DNA of 64,000 bases from Algoriphagus iocasae (GCF_014206875.1 NZ_JACIJO010000001.1:806001-870000), one strand, 5' to 3'. Positions 1 to 9,360 are shown, counted from the first letter of the stretch. Made by a program: numbers and translations. The notes: a model not told the origin generated them from the letters alone.

Positions 1-681
1 ACAAAATCAGGTGATAAAATTCCTTGCCAATTTGTAGGCCTGACAGCAGGAGTGTCTCCAAATATTGAGTTTTTGAAAAACACTCCATTAAATATAAATA
101 GAGGAGTCAAAGTGGATCTTCAGTTTAAAACAAATCTTCCTAATGTGTATGCAATAGGGGATTGTGCGGAGTTTTTGGAAATTCCAGCTGCTGATAGAAA
201 ACCAATCGAACAAGTTTGGTATACGGGCAGAATGCATGGAGAGACTTTGGCTTATACGCTTGCTGGAAAGCCGACAACTTACCGTCCTGGCATCTGGTTT
301 AATTCTGCCAAGTTTTTGGATATCGAATACCAAACATACGGGACAGTTCCTGCTACTTGGGATGAAGAGAATTGTAATTCTTTTTATTGGGAACATGAAT
401 CCGGAAAAGTTTCTTTCCGAATGCTTTTAAGTAAAAAAGGAGAGATCCTTGGCGTCAATAACTTCGGATTCAGATTGCGTCATGAGTTTTTTGACAAAGC
501 GATCAAAGAAAAATGGAATGGAGAAAAAGTCGTTTCCAATCTGGCAAAAGCCAATTTTGACCCGGAGTTCTTTGCTCCTTACAATATAGAAATTCAAAAG
601 GCTTTCAATTCCCAATTTGGAACTTCCATCCAGTTGGAAAAAAGGTCTTTCATTCAAAAACTTTTCGGAGCCAGCGTATGA
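1..681 (+). CDS. FAD/NAD(P)-dependent oxidoreductase, C-terminal part (5' truncated by window)
   Basis: The frame is open from base 1 with no start, so only the last 226 codons of a larger gene are present. The motif VYAIGDCAEF (about residues 48-57 of the visible part) is the second FAD-binding segment typical of class I/II pyridine-nucleotide disulfide-type oxidoreductases (NADH dehydrogenase-like, nitrite reductase-like). The segment before it, FVGLTAGVSPN, fits the end of the NAD-binding domain. The substrate cannot be told from this half. The stop overlaps the next start (ATGA), so it is translationally coupled to the membrane iron-sulfur protein and may pass electrons to or from it; that link is inference. 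Confidence 0.8.
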   Translation, partial: TKSGDKIPCQFVGLTAGVSPNIEFLKNTPLNINRGVKVDLQFKTNLPNVYAIGDCAEFLEIPAADRKPIEQVWYTGRMHGETLAYTLAGKPTTYRPGIWFNSAKFLDIEYQTYGTVPATWDEENCNSFYWEHESGKVSFRMLLSKKGEILGVNNFGFRLRHEFFDKAIKEKWNGEKVVSNLAKANFDPEFFAPYNIEIQKAFNSQFGTSIQLEKRSFIQKLFGASV

Positions 682-2222
682 AGCTTATTCAAAAAATAGG
701 GATCCTTTTATTCTTAGTGGGCATTGGGACTTTTACACTTATTCCATTTCTAGGCTCGTATCAGTTAGATAAGAAAACGGTCCTGGAAAACACCAAAGAC
801 ATCCATCAAGAGAAAATGTCTGAGGTTTTGGAACCTATGTATGGAGAAGTCTACAATTCCAATTTTGGATTTATTTCTGCATTCAAAACAAATTTCAACA
901 ACTACAATGATGGCTTAAAAGAGCAATCTCTTTGGGATCAGGTTATCTGGGATGATTATAGTTTTCCATTGGCAAAAGCAGCTTTATCAAGTCCGGTAAA
1001 AGAGAATCCTTGGCTGTTTTTGATGCTGTCGATTGGTTTGGCTGCAATCGGAGGGCTTCTTTATAATCTTCCTAAACACCGCGATGAACCGGCAGGGGTT
1101 AAAAACAATGGTGTGTTTCATTCAGCAATGAAAAATCGAGGCTGGATGGGAATGATAACAGGAGCTTATTTGATTTTGTTTTACATCATTCTTTACTGGT
1201 TTCCTGCCTATATAGTCAATCTGGTGTCAATGGTGGATCCAGTCAGCATGATTTTAAGTGGAAATCCTGCGAGCCAATGGTTTCTCTACGGCTTGATCTA
1301 TACCCTGGCCATTTTGGTGATGGGGATCCGAATGTTTAGAAAGTATCGGGGTAATAGATACCAACAGCTTCGAACAGCTTCAGTTATGTTCTTTCAAACA
1401 GCTTTTGCATTCCTAATTCCCGAAATTTTAGTCCTCTTTAATCAACCTTATTTTGATTTCAAAAATATCTGGCCTTTAGATTATGACTTCTTTTATGATT
1501 ATCAGATAGATACTTTTTTGAGCGCTGGCGGAGTAGGGATGTTTATGCTAATCTGGGGGATTCTTTTGATTATTATTGGAGTTCCGGTCTTTACCTATTT
1601 CTTCGGAAAGAGGTGGTATTGCTCTTGGGTTTGTGGCTGCGGAGGTTTGGCGGAAACTGTTGGCGATCCCTATAGACAACTATCTGATAAAAGTCTAAAA
1701 GCCTGGAAATACGAGCGAGTAATTATTCATTCTGTTTTAGTTTTGGCGGTAGTGATGACGCTTTTAACCATCGTCAATTACTTTTCGGGATTTAGTCTTT
1801 TGGGAAATGTCACGAACCAGTTACATTCGTTTTATGGTTTTGCCATCGGATCTGCTTTTGCAGGAGTGGTTGGTACCGGGTTTTACCCTTTCATGGGAAA
1901 TAGGGTTTGGTGTAGATTTGGATGCCCTTTGGCAGCTTACTTAGGATTGGTTCAGAGATTTAAATCCAGATTCCGAATCACTACAAATGGAGGACAGTGT
2001 ATTTCCTGTGGCAACTGTTCTACGTATTGCGAAATGGGAATTGATGTGCGCTGGTATGCGCAAAGAGGTCAAAATATCGTTCGTTCCAGTTGTGTTGGAT
2101 GTGGAGTCTGCTCTTCAGTTTGCCCAAGAGGAGTGCTAAAACTTGAAAATAATTCCGAAGAAGGAAGAATCAATGAATTACCTATTATCATTGGAAATGA
2201 TTCCATAAAGTTAAATGCCTAA
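678..2222 (+). CDS. Membrane-bound 4Fe-4S ferredoxin-type protein (NosR/NapH-like)
   Basis: A 514-residue polytopic membrane protein with an N-terminal hydrophobic segment (residues about 5-25) and several further helices between 105 and 400. Two NapH/NosR-type cysteine motifs are present, CSWVCGCGG (about 315-323) and CRFGCP (about 412-417), followed by two 4Fe-4S cluster motifs, CISCGNCSTYC (441-451) and CVGCGVCSSVCP (472-483). Proteins of this family move electrons between the quinone pool or flavins and periplasmic or membrane partners. The ATG overlaps the TGA of the oxidoreductase by 4 bases, suggesting one electron-transfer unit. No nitrous oxide or nitrate reductase gene is seen here, so the partner is unknown. 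Confidence 0.85.
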   Translation: MKLIQKIGILLFLVGIGTFTLIPFLGSYQLDKKTVLENTKDIHQEKMSEVLEPMYGEVYNSNFGFISAFKTNFNNYNDGLKEQSLWDQVIWDDYSFPLAKAALSSPVKENPWLFLMLSIGLAAIGGLLYNLPKHRDEPAGVKNNGVFHSAMKNRGWMGMITGAYLILFYIILYWFPAYIVNLVSMVDPVSMILSGNPASQWFLYGLIYTLAILVMGIRMFRKYRGNRYQQLRTASVMFFQTAFAFLIPEILVLFNQPYFDFKNIWPLDYDFFYDYQIDTFLSAGGVGMFMLIWGILLIIIGVPVFTYFFGKRWYCSWVCGCGGLAETVGDPYRQLSDKSLKAWKYERVIIHSVLVLAVVMTLLTIVNYFSGFSLLGNVTNQLHSFYGFAIGSAFAGVVGTGFYPFMGNRVWCRFGCPLAAYLGLVQRFKSRFRITTNGGQCISCGNCSTYCEMGIDVRWYAQRGQNIVRSSCVGCGVCSSVCPRGVLKLENNSEEGRINELPIIIGNDSIKLNA

Positions 2223-3692
2223 ATGATCTTTCTTTACCTATTGATAGGGATTTATATCCTGGGAATGCTGTTCATATTTCTATACAGCTTGGCTCAGGGA
2301 AACTTACTTTGGAATTTTTGGAAGGCTAGAAAAAAATTAGCCAATACGCCGATCAAGCAAATCAGTGATTTCCCGAAAGTGACACTTCAGCTTCCAATTT
2401 ATAATGAGTTGTATGTAGTGGAGCGATTGATTCAATCAGTAGCAAGTCTTAACTACCCAAAAGATCTTCTTGAGATCCAAATTTTGGATGATAGCACCGA
2501 TGAGACAGCTGAGCTGATTAAAAAGGAATTAAAAAAATACCCTGAAGTCAATTTTAAATACCTTCATCGAGTAGATAGAAAGGGTTTTAAAGCTGGCGCT
2601 TTGAAAGAGGGATTGGAAGTTGCAAGTGGTGAGTTTATAGTGATTTTTGATGCTGACTTTGTTCCAGATCCGGACTTTTTGATCAAAACCTTGCCGTTTT
2701 TCTCAAATGAAAAAATCGGGATGGTTCAGACTCGATGGACGCACTTAAATAGAAATTACTCTCTGCTGACCAGACTTCAGGCATTTGCTTTAGATGCACA
2801 TTTTCTCATAGAGCAAATGGGAAGAAATAATCAGCAAGCATTTATCAACTTCAATGGTACTGGTGGTATCTGGCGCAAAAGCTGTATTCTAGATGCTGGT
2901 AACTGGCATGACGATACATTGACGGAAGATCTGGATCTAAGCTATCGAGCTCAAAGAAAAGGTTGGGAATTTGTGTACAGACCTGAAATTGAATCTCCTG
3001 CTGAGCTTCCGCCTATTATGTCAGCTGTAAAATCGCAACAGTTTCGCTGGACCAAAGGGGGAGCGGAGTGTGCTGTTAAACATATCAATGGAGTTTTGGG
3101 ACAAGATTTGCCTTTTCGTGTCAAATTTCATGCGATGGCACACTTGTTCAATAGCTCCATATTTATAGCCATTTTATTGGTTAGCTTTAGCAGTATCGGA
3201 GTTTGGTGGGCAGGAATCCAAGGTTTAATTCCAGAACGGCTTTTTAAACTAGCTGGTGTTTTTATGATCGGGTTTGTCATAATCGCTGGAGTTTATTTGG
3301 TTTCCTATTTTTATGCAAGGAGGTCATTTATGAAGAGTTTAGGCCAAGTTTTTTGGCAGTTACCACTATTCTTGTCAGTTTCTATGGGCTTGGCCCTACA
3401 CAATGCTCAGGCAGTTTGGGAAGGATTGACAGGCAAAAAATCTCCATTTATACGAACCCCAAAGTTCAACTTGGAAAGTGAAAAATCAGGTTTAAAATCT
3501 AACCTCTATATCCATTTCAAAATCCCAGTGACCACCTATTTTGAAGGTTTTTTTGCCTTGATTTTTTGGGGAATGGTTTTGCTACACATTCAATGGAAAA
3601 CCTTCGAAATGTTGCCTTTTCACCTAATGCTCGCTTTAGGGTATAGTCTGGTATTTATCACTTCATTCAAAGCCTACAGTCTTGGGAAATAA
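2223..3692 (+). CDS. Processive family 2 glycosyltransferase (cellulose-synthase-like)
   Basis: 489 residues with an N-terminal membrane helix (about 2-25), a cytoplasmic GT-A domain and C-terminal helices (about 310-380 and 440-485). All signature motifs of processive GT2 enzymes are present: DDS (89-91), DAD (143-145), TED (234-236) and the QQFRW form of Q(Q/R)xRW (272-276). This predicts polymerisation of a beta-linked glycan from a nucleotide sugar with transfer across the membrane. The donor sugar cannot be read from sequence; glucose or mannose are common in relatives. The ATG directly abuts the upstream TAA. The operon partners (DPM1-like and GT-C transferases, GH113-like glycosidase) support a surface or extracellular glycan role. 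Confidence 0.88.
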   Translation: MIFLYLLIGIYILGMLFIFLYSLAQGNLLWNFWKARKKLANTPIKQISDFPKVTLQLPIYNELYVVERLIQSVASLNYPKDLLEIQILDDSTDETAELIKKELKKYPEVNFKYLHRVDRKGFKAGALKEGLEVASGEFIVIFDADFVPDPDFLIKTLPFFSNEKIGMVQTRWTHLNRNYSLLTRLQAFALDAHFLIEQMGRNNQQAFINFNGTGGIWRKSCILDAGNWHDDTLTEDLDLSYRAQRKGWEFVYRPEIESPAELPPIMSAVKSQQFRWTKGGAECAVKHINGVLGQDLPFRVKFHAMAHLFNSSIFIAILLVSFSSIGVWWAGIQGLIPERLFKLAGVFMIGFVIIAGVYLVSYFYARRSFMKSLGQVFWQLPLFLSVSMGLALHNAQAVWEGLTGKKSPFIRTPKFNLESEKSGLKSNLYIHFKIPVTTYFEGFFALIFWGMVLLHIQWKTFEMLPFHLMLALGYSLVFITSFKAYSLGK

Positions 3693-4392
3693 TCAATCGA
3701 GTCATCCCTCATCCATAGTAGATGTGATCATTCCTGCATACAATGAGGAAAAGTCCATTCCTTTTGTAATCAGAGAGATCCCTGACTTTGTTAGAAATGT
3801 AGTAGTTGCCAATAATAATTCTACAGATGGGACAAAAGCTGCAGCAGAAAAAGAAGGAGCGATTGTCGTCTTCGAACCGCAGAAAGGGTATGGGAAAGCC
3901 TGTTTGACTGCCATGGATTGGATCAAAAAACAAACTGTTCAACCGGATATCGTGGTTTTCTTGGACGGAGATTACAGTGATTATCCAGAGGAAATGGTGG
4001 GTTTAATTCAGCCAATTTGGGATGGGCAAGCAGATATGGTGATTGGCTCCAGAGCCAAAGGCCAGAAAGAAGCCGGATCGATGACCTTTCCTCAGGTATT
4101 TGGGAATTGGTTGGCAACGACCATGATGAAGTATATCCAGCGAGCTAATTATTCTGATTTGGGGCCTTTTCGGGCGATCAAATGGCAGAAGTTATTGGAT
4201 CTAAATATGGTGGATGAGAATTTTGGTTGGACTATAGAAATGCAGATCAAAGCCCATCAAAAAGGCCTCCGCTATACAGAAGTTCCCGTAAATTACAGAA
4301 AGCGGATTGGTGTTTCCAAAGTCAGTGGAACCGTGAAAGGTGTTATTGGAGCTGGTTACAAAATAATTTGGACGATTTTTAAATATTGGTAA
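3682..4392 (+). CDS. Family 2 glycosyltransferase, DPM1/dolichyl-phosphate-mannose-synthase-like
   Basis: A 236-residue soluble GT-A protein. It has DVIIPAYNEE near the N-terminus, NNNSTDGT, LDGDYSDYPEEM (the DxD-type metal site) and GSRAKG, all typical of DPM1-like GT2 enzymes that load a polyprenyl phosphate with a sugar. There are no C-terminal membrane helices. No ATG lies near the 5' end; the best start is TTG at 3682, overlapping the end of the previous gene by 11 bases. In this operon it could supply polyprenyl-phosphate-linked sugar to the GT-C enzyme two genes downstream (inference). Confidence 0.85.
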   Translation: MGNNQSSHPSSIVDVIIPAYNEEKSIPFVIREIPDFVRNVVVANNNSTDGTKAAAEKEGAIVVFEPQKGYGKACLTAMDWIKKQTVQPDIVVFLDGDYSDYPEEMVGLIQPIWDGQADMVIGSRAKGQKEAGSMTFPQVFGNWLATTMMKYIQRANYSDLGPFRAIKWQKLLDLNMVDENFGWTIEMQIKAHQKGLRYTEVPVNYRKRIGVSKVSGTVKGVIGAGYKIIWTIFKYW

Positions 4393-4402
4393 CTTGAATC
4401 AA

Positions 4403-5278
4403 ATGAGAAGATTACTCTTACTATTTACCGTTTTATCCTTGATTAGCTGTGGAGGAAACCCAAGATCGGGTGTTGATGAAGATCAATTTTCTGGATATTG
4501 GTATCAAGGAAAAGCCGAAATCAATGTGTTTGATTTGGAGCAATATCGATATGGTGAGCGAAGAGAGGGCACAGCAGTCATGATTTTTGTGACAGAGGAT
4601 TTTTCGAAAAGGAATCAGGTGAAATTGGATAATCCTCAAGATGCTGGTGCAGATGCCAGAAAGGTTCTAAAATTAAACATGACCCGAGATTTTGTGACAG
4701 GAGTTTATCCTTATCACACCATGCTTTCGGTTTTTACTCCAGTTTACGATGAAGAAAATGCCTTCAAAATCACGGCTTCAATGACTGAATGGTGTGGCCA
4801 GTCTTTTACTCAGATGAACTGGAAAAACGGCTCCTATCGAGCCCAACTTTTCTCTTATTTTGAATCTGAGGGAGATCAAGAAATTAAATTAGAAGGGCCA
4901 AGTGAAGATGAGATTTTCAATACGATTCGTCTTAACCCTTCCATCGTTCCTGAAGGAGATATCCGTTTGATACCATCCTTGATTTTCCAAAGATTTAGCC
5001 ATATACCATTAAAAGTGGAAAGAGCATCCATTAGTAAAAGGTCGATTAGTGGTAACCAGGAAGAATTGACCGTAGAGTATAAAACCATTAATAGGAAACT
5101 GGTAGTCAGATATCAGCAATTTTTCCCTTTTGAAATTTTGAGTTGGGAGGAGTTGCAGACCAAGCCGGATGGACAAATAGAGCGGACAATTGCCACTAGA
5201 AGATCCATGGAAAAACTTGATTATTGGAATAAAAATAAACTTCAGGACGAAGAGCTGAGAAGGGCTCTAGGGCTTTGA
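4403..5278 (+). CDS. Uncharacterised lipoprotein in the glycosyltransferase operon
   Basis: 291 residues from the ATG at 4403. An in-frame TTG at 4394 would add three residues, but the ATG gives a compact lipoprotein signal, MRRLLLLFTVLSLISC, with the lipobox Cys at residue 16. The mature part is mostly predicted beta/alpha without a motif I recognise; one WCG is present. Relatives in Bacteroidota are sometimes labelled septum formation inhibitor Maf, but no Maf motif is visible here and I do not adopt that name. Its position between the DPM1-like and GT-C genes suggests an envelope role in the same pathway. Confidence 0.75.
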   Translation: MRRLLLLFTVLSLISCGGNPRSGVDEDQFSGYWYQGKAEINVFDLEQYRYGERREGTAVMIFVTEDFSKRNQVKLDNPQDAGADARKVLKLNMTRDFVTGVYPYHTMLSVFTPVYDEENAFKITASMTEWCGQSFTQMNWKNGSYRAQLFSYFESEGDQEIKLEGPSEDEIFNTIRLNPSIVPEGDIRLIPSLIFQRFSHIPLKVERASISKRSISGNQEELTVEYKTINRKLVVRYQQFFPFEILSWEELQTKPDGQIERTIATRRSMEKLDYWNKNKLQDEELRRALGL

Positions 5279-6621
5279 AAATTAACTGGAGGCTAATTTT
5301 GCAGGTTGCCATTTGGGCATGGTTGATGGTGGGTGTCTTTCTTCTGTTTCCAATGCCAAGACTATATTTTGAACCGATTTTGGTGGTTTTTTCGGGGTGC
5401 TTTGGCTTGATGCTAATTTTTTACAAATCTTCCTCCAACTCAAAAAATAATATTTGGTGGTGGTTTTTGGGAGGGCTTTTGTTGCGATTGATTTTACTTT
5501 TTTCTTTTCCCTCTTGGTCTGATGATTATGCCCGATTTTTATGGGATGGTGAGTTGGTAGAGCTAGGGCAGAACCCATATTTAGAAACCCCAAATGATTG
5601 GCTGGAATCAAATCCTGACTTATCAACCCCATATTTAAAAAAGCTATTGAGTTTGATGAATTCACCGGATTACTATTCCGTCTACCCTCCAAGCAATCAA
5701 TTGATTTTTTGGATAGGTTCGAAGGGAGCAGATTCCAATTTGGAATATGGAATCGTAGCCTTAAGAATTCTTTTGATTATAGTGGAGGTGGCGGTTTTTT
5801 GGATCTTATTGGGTCTTTTGAAAAAACATCAGAAAAATGTTAAGAATCTGATTTTATATTGGTTTAACCCCTTAGTGATTTTAGAAATCACAGGCAATCT
5901 TCATTTTGAAGGACTGGTTTTAATGGCTTTGCTTCTTGCTTTGTGGTATTTATCAAGAGAGAAACTTGCCACATTTGGAGGTTTTTGGGCTTTAGCAATC
6001 GGGATTAAAATACTTCCATTGATGCTTGTTCCCACTTTTATTTTTAAAGAAAAAATCAGAAAAGCTCCTAAGTTTTGGATCGGCTTTGCCTTTATTTTTG
6101 CCTTGTCTTTTCTTCCTTTATTCTATCAAAACTCTTGGCAATACCTGCTGGAGAGCTTAAGACTTTACCAAGGGAAATTTGAGTTCAATGCCTCTGTCTA
6201 TTACCTGTTTAGAGAGGTAGGGTTTTGGATAAAAGGCTATAATACTATCGCTACTTTGACCAAAATTCTAAGTGGGATCACATTAATAGGGATAGTATGG
6301 ATCAGCTGGAAAAAAAGATGGAATTCACCCATTGAACTCGCCGAACTTTGGGTTTTGATTTATCTTTTGTATTTAATTCTGCAGCCAGTGGTTCACCCTT
6401 GGTATATAATCCCCGTATTAGGATTGAGTTTGCTAACGGAGATTCGTTCAGTTCTTGTTTGGACTTTTGCTGCGATTTTATCGTATCATGCCTATAGCCA
6501 ACCAAGTTTTGAGGAAAACCCTATGTTTCTTTGGATAGAATATGCCCTAGTTTTTCTGGCTCTGGCATGGGATTGGAAAAGCGGAGTATTTCCTTTTAAA
6601 TCAAAAAAGTTACTTGAATGA
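5275..6621 (+). CDS. GT-C fold mannosyltransferase-like membrane glycosyltransferase
   Basis: 448 residues with about ten to twelve hydrophobic helices. The first extracytoplasmic loop carries SDDYARFLWDGELVELGQNP, the acidic loop typical of GT-C enzymes (GT87/ArnT/PMT-like) that take sugar from a polyprenyl-phosphate donor. This fits the DPM1-like gene upstream. The start is TTG at 5275, overlapping the previous stop by 4 bases (TTGA); no ATG is available nearby. Sugar and acceptor are not readable from sequence. The gene also overlaps the next one by ATGA, so it sits in a coupled operon. Confidence 0.8.
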   Translation: MKINWRLILQVAIWAWLMVGVFLLFPMPRLYFEPILVVFSGCFGLMLIFYKSSSNSKNNIWWWFLGGLLLRLILLFSFPSWSDDYARFLWDGELVELGQNPYLETPNDWLESNPDLSTPYLKKLLSLMNSPDYYSVYPPSNQLIFWIGSKGADSNLEYGIVALRILLIIVEVAVFWILLGLLKKHQKNVKNLILYWFNPLVILEITGNLHFEGLVLMALLLALWYLSREKLATFGGFWALAIGIKILPLMLVPTFIFKEKIRKAPKFWIGFAFIFALSFLPLFYQNSWQYLLESLRLYQGKFEFNASVYYLFREVGFWIKGYNTIATLTKILSGITLIGIVWISWKKRWNSPIELAELWVLIYLLYLILQPVVHPWYIIPVLGLSLLTEIRSVLVWTFAAILSYHAYSQPSFEENPMFLWIEYALVFLALAWDWKSGVFPFKSKKLLE

Positions 6622-7361
6622 GAATAACAGTAAGTGCCTTAATCGTCTTTATAATTTTTATCCAGTTGACAGCTTGTAAGCCAAGTCCGGAACAGAAGGC
6701 AGTAGAAATATTGGAAAAAGCCATATCTGCACATGGAGGACAAGAAGCATGGGATCGGTTGGAAGTGTTGAAATTCCGTAAATGGACGCGATTACTGAAG
6801 GAAGATGGGACGATTGAAAGCGAGACTGATCAGAAGATGGAGTTTCGATTAAAACCCTATCTAGAAGGCACGATTACTTGGGGGAGTGACAGTGTGACTC
6901 ATATTTCCAGCTTTAATGGGTCAAAGATGAATTATACGATGAATGGAAATTCTATTCAAAACCCAGACTTTCTCAAATCCAAGAAAAGTGATTTTGATGC
7001 GGCTTTTTATGTGATTGCGCAGCCCTGGAAACTTCTGCGGGATGAGGGAGCTACTTTGGCTTATGAAGGCCAAAAAACTTTGCTTTCAGGCCAACTGGCA
7101 GAAGTGGTTCAAGTGAATTATGGGCCGGATCAAGATACCTGGTGGTATTATTTTGACCCAGTTAGTTTTGTTATGTTGGGGAATGAAGTGCAACTAAAAG
7201 ATCATAGAAGTTTGCTGGAAAATGATATCATGGAGAAGGTGGATCCTTTTCTATTTTATGGGGAGAGGACCAGCTATCGAATTGATTCTTCTGGGAAAAA
7301 GCAATTTATAAGGGCTGAATATCGGTATTCAGATTTTGAAATAAAGTTTGAGAATAAATAA
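6618..7361 (+). CDS. DUF6503-like lipoprotein, copy 1
   Basis: 247 residues with a lipoprotein signal, MRITVSALIVFIIFIQLTAC, the lipobox Cys at residue 20. The mature N-terminus has an EILEKAISAHGG segment followed by aromatic-rich beta strands (WWYYFDP), recalling DUF6503 and other LolA/LolB-like lipid-binding beta folds. The ATG overlaps the upstream stop (ATGA). The next gene encodes a second protein with the same start pattern (K/N-SI-x-AHGG), so these are tandem paralogs. Function is unknown; an outer-membrane or periplasmic carrier role is only inferred from fold similarity. Confidence 0.7.
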   Translation: MRITVSALIVFIIFIQLTACKPSPEQKAVEILEKAISAHGGQEAWDRLEVLKFRKWTRLLKEDGTIESETDQKMEFRLKPYLEGTITWGSDSVTHISSFNGSKMNYTMNGNSIQNPDFLKSKKSDFDAAFYVIAQPWKLLRDEGATLAYEGQKTLLSGQLAEVVQVNYGPDQDTWWYYFDPVSFVMLGNEVQLKDHRSLLENDIMEKVDPFLFYGERTSYRIDSSGKKQFIRAEYRYSDFEIKFENK

Positions 7362-8137
7362 TGAAAAAGACGATTATCCAATTCAAAATGAAATTAGTAT
7401 TCAGTGTGGCAGTACTTGCAAGTGTCTTGATTTTTTCCTCCTGTGAGTCCAAATCAGAGGCAGAGAAAATTGTCAATAAATCTATAGTAGCACATGGTGG
7501 AGAGGCCTACGAGAATTCAAAAATCGAATTTGATTTCAGAGATATCCACTATTCGATTTTAAAGACACCGGACCGTTTTGAATACATTCGTGAGTTTGAA
7601 GACTCCACTGGGTATGTAAAAGATGTTCTTAATAATTCTGGATTTGCCCGAACAGTAAATGATGTAAAAATTGATACTTTATCCGAAGAGTGGATTGGTA
7701 AATACACTCGCTCTGTCAATTCAGTAGCATACTTTGCCTATTTGCCTTATGGTTTAAATGACCCTGCAGCTATTAAAACGTATGAAGGAATGGCAGAAAT
7801 AAAAGGGGAAGAATATCATTTGATCAAAGTGACTTTCGCACAAGAAGGTGGAGGGGAAGATTTTGAAGATGAATTCTTGTATTGGATTGGCAAGGATGAT
7901 TATATCATGGATTACATGGCATATTATTATTTGACAGATGGAGGAGGAGTGAGGTTTAGGTCGGTTTCTTCGGTCAATGAAGTTGGAGGAATTAGATTTC
8001 AGAACTATCTCAATCTGAAGCCAGAAGTGGAAAAAACACCAGTTGACAGCATGCAATCTTTGTATTTGGCTGGAAAACTAGAGGTGCTTTCCGAAATAAA
8101 TCTTGAAAATATCAAGGTGATGGAATTAAAAAAATAA
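7361..8137 (+). CDS. DUF6503 family lipoprotein, copy 2
   Basis: 258 residues with the signal peptide ending in FSSC. The start overlaps the preceding stop by one base (TAATG). An internal Met at residue 10 (MKLVFSVAVLA) would give a more typical signal length. The mature protein opens with KIVNKSIVAHGGEAYENSK, the conserved start of DUF6503 proteins common in Bacteroidota. It contains many Tyr/Asp/Glu-rich strands and no catalytic motif I recognise. It is a tandem paralog of the upstream lipoprotein. Biochemical role unknown. Confidence 0.75.
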   Translation: MKKTIIQFKMKLVFSVAVLASVLIFSSCESKSEAEKIVNKSIVAHGGEAYENSKIEFDFRDIHYSILKTPDRFEYIREFEDSTGYVKDVLNNSGFARTVNDVKIDTLSEEWIGKYTRSVNSVAYFAYLPYGLNDPAAIKTYEGMAEIKGEEYHLIKVTFAQEGGGEDFEDEFLYWIGKDDYIMDYMAYYYLTDGGGVRFRSVSSVNEVGGIRFQNYLNLKPEVEKTPVDSMQSLYLAGKLEVLSEINLENIKVMELKK

Positions 8138-8142
8138 GACAG

Positions 8143-9360
8143 ATGAATCCCCAAAAACTCACATTTAGGAACCGGAAGGATATTGAGCTGGCAGCATATC
8201 TTTATGTTCCCTTGGATCAAAATCCCAGGTTCTATGCGATTTTTGCCCACTGTTTTACCTGCTCTCAAAACTTTTCTGCTGTTAGAAAAATAGCTGCTTC
8301 TCTTTCTCAAAAGGGAATTGCGGTTTTGAGTTTTGATTTTACGGGTCTAGGAAGAAGTAAAGGGGAATTTGAGGAAAGTGACTTCTCATCAAACATTTCA
8401 GACTTGCTTGATGCATTTGAGTTTTTAAAACGAGAATACGAAACTCCGAAAATGCTGGTTGGGCATTCCTTGGGTGGAACTGCCTCATTGTATGCAAGTT
8501 TTGAGCTCTCAGAAATACAGGCTGTGGTGACAATCGGCTCACCAGCTTTTCCAGGACATGTCAGAAAATTATTTAAGGAAAGTATTCCTGAGATTGAAGA
8601 AAAGGGAAGTGCGGAAGTAACTATTGGAGGGAGACCTTTTCGAATTTCAAATGAATTTTTGGAGGATTTAGAACAGAAACCTCTTGAGAACTATTTAAAA
8701 ACTCTAAAGAAATCACTTTTATTTCTTCACTCCCCGCAGGATGAAATTGTAGATATTTCTAATGCTGCCGAACTGTACCAAGCAGCAAAACACCCAAAAA
8801 GCTTTATCTCTTTAGATGGTTCCGACCATTTGCTTTCGCAGGAAAAAGACAGTGAATATGTAGGGGAAGTGATATCCAGCTGGAGCAAAAGATATATCGC
8901 TTTTGATGAAAAAACTTCACTTAATGATACAGAGGGCAATCAAGTGAAAGTCAGGTTGACCGGGCCAAAATTTACAACAGAAATTAAAACGCCTTACCAT
9001 CATTTAATAGCCGATGAACCACTGGAAGTGGGAGGGGATAACCTTGGACCAAATCCATACGATTTTTTGATGGCTTCCTTGGGAAGTTGTACGGTGATGA
9101 CTTTAAAAATGTATGCAGGGAGAAAAAACTGGGATTTGAAGGAAGTAACAGTTTTCCTAAATCATGACAAAGTTCATTTAAAAGACAGTGACAATCCTAC
9201 CAGTAAGGAATCAAAGGTCAGTCGATTTACTAGGATTATTGAGCTAGAAGGAGACTTGGATGAAGAGCAACGACATAGATTGTTGGAAATTTCGAATCGT
9301 TGTCCAGTTCATCGTACATTAGAGGAAGATATTGTTATTCAGACAGTTTTAAAGAAATGA
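8143..9360 (+). CDS. Bifunctional alpha/beta hydrolase-OsmC fusion protein
   Basis: 405 residues. Residues 1-255 form an alpha/beta hydrolase with the nucleophile elbow GHSLGG (Ser109) and a late SLDGSDHLL segment that supplies the His. Residues about 265-405 are an OsmC/Ohr-type domain with two redox cysteines, SLGSCTVMT (Cys about 315) and NRCPVH (Cys about 388), as needed for thiol-dependent hydroperoxide reduction. The fusion is a known architecture in Bacteroidota and Proteobacteria; the likely idea is hydrolysis of an ester followed by peroxide detoxification. It begins 5 bases after the previous gene and overlaps the next by ATGA. Confidence 0.9.
   Translation: MNPQKLTFRNRKDIELAAYLYVPLDQNPRFYAIFAHCFTCSQNFSAVRKIAASLSQKGIAVLSFDFTGLGRSKGEFEESDFSSNISDLLDAFEFLKREYETPKMLVGHSLGGTASLYASFELSEIQAVVTIGSPAFPGHVRKLFKESIPEIEEKGSAEVTIGGRPFRISNEFLEDLEQKPLENYLKTLKKSLLFLHSPQDEIVDISNAAELYQAAKHPKSFISLDGSDHLLSQEKDSEYVGEVISSWSKRYIAFDEKTSLNDTEGNQVKVRLTGPKFTTEIKTPYHHLIADEPLEVGGDNLGPNPYDFLMASLGSCTVMTLKMYAGRKNWDLKEVTVFLNHDKVHLKDSDNPTSKESKVSRFTRIIELEGDLDEEQRHRLLEISNRCPVHRTLEEDIVIQTVLKK

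Noticed and set aside
4394..5278. Naming the operon lipoprotein a Maf septum formation inhibitor
   Set aside because: That label is used for relatives, but none of the Maf nucleotide pyrophosphatase motifs is visible and this is an exported lipoprotein.
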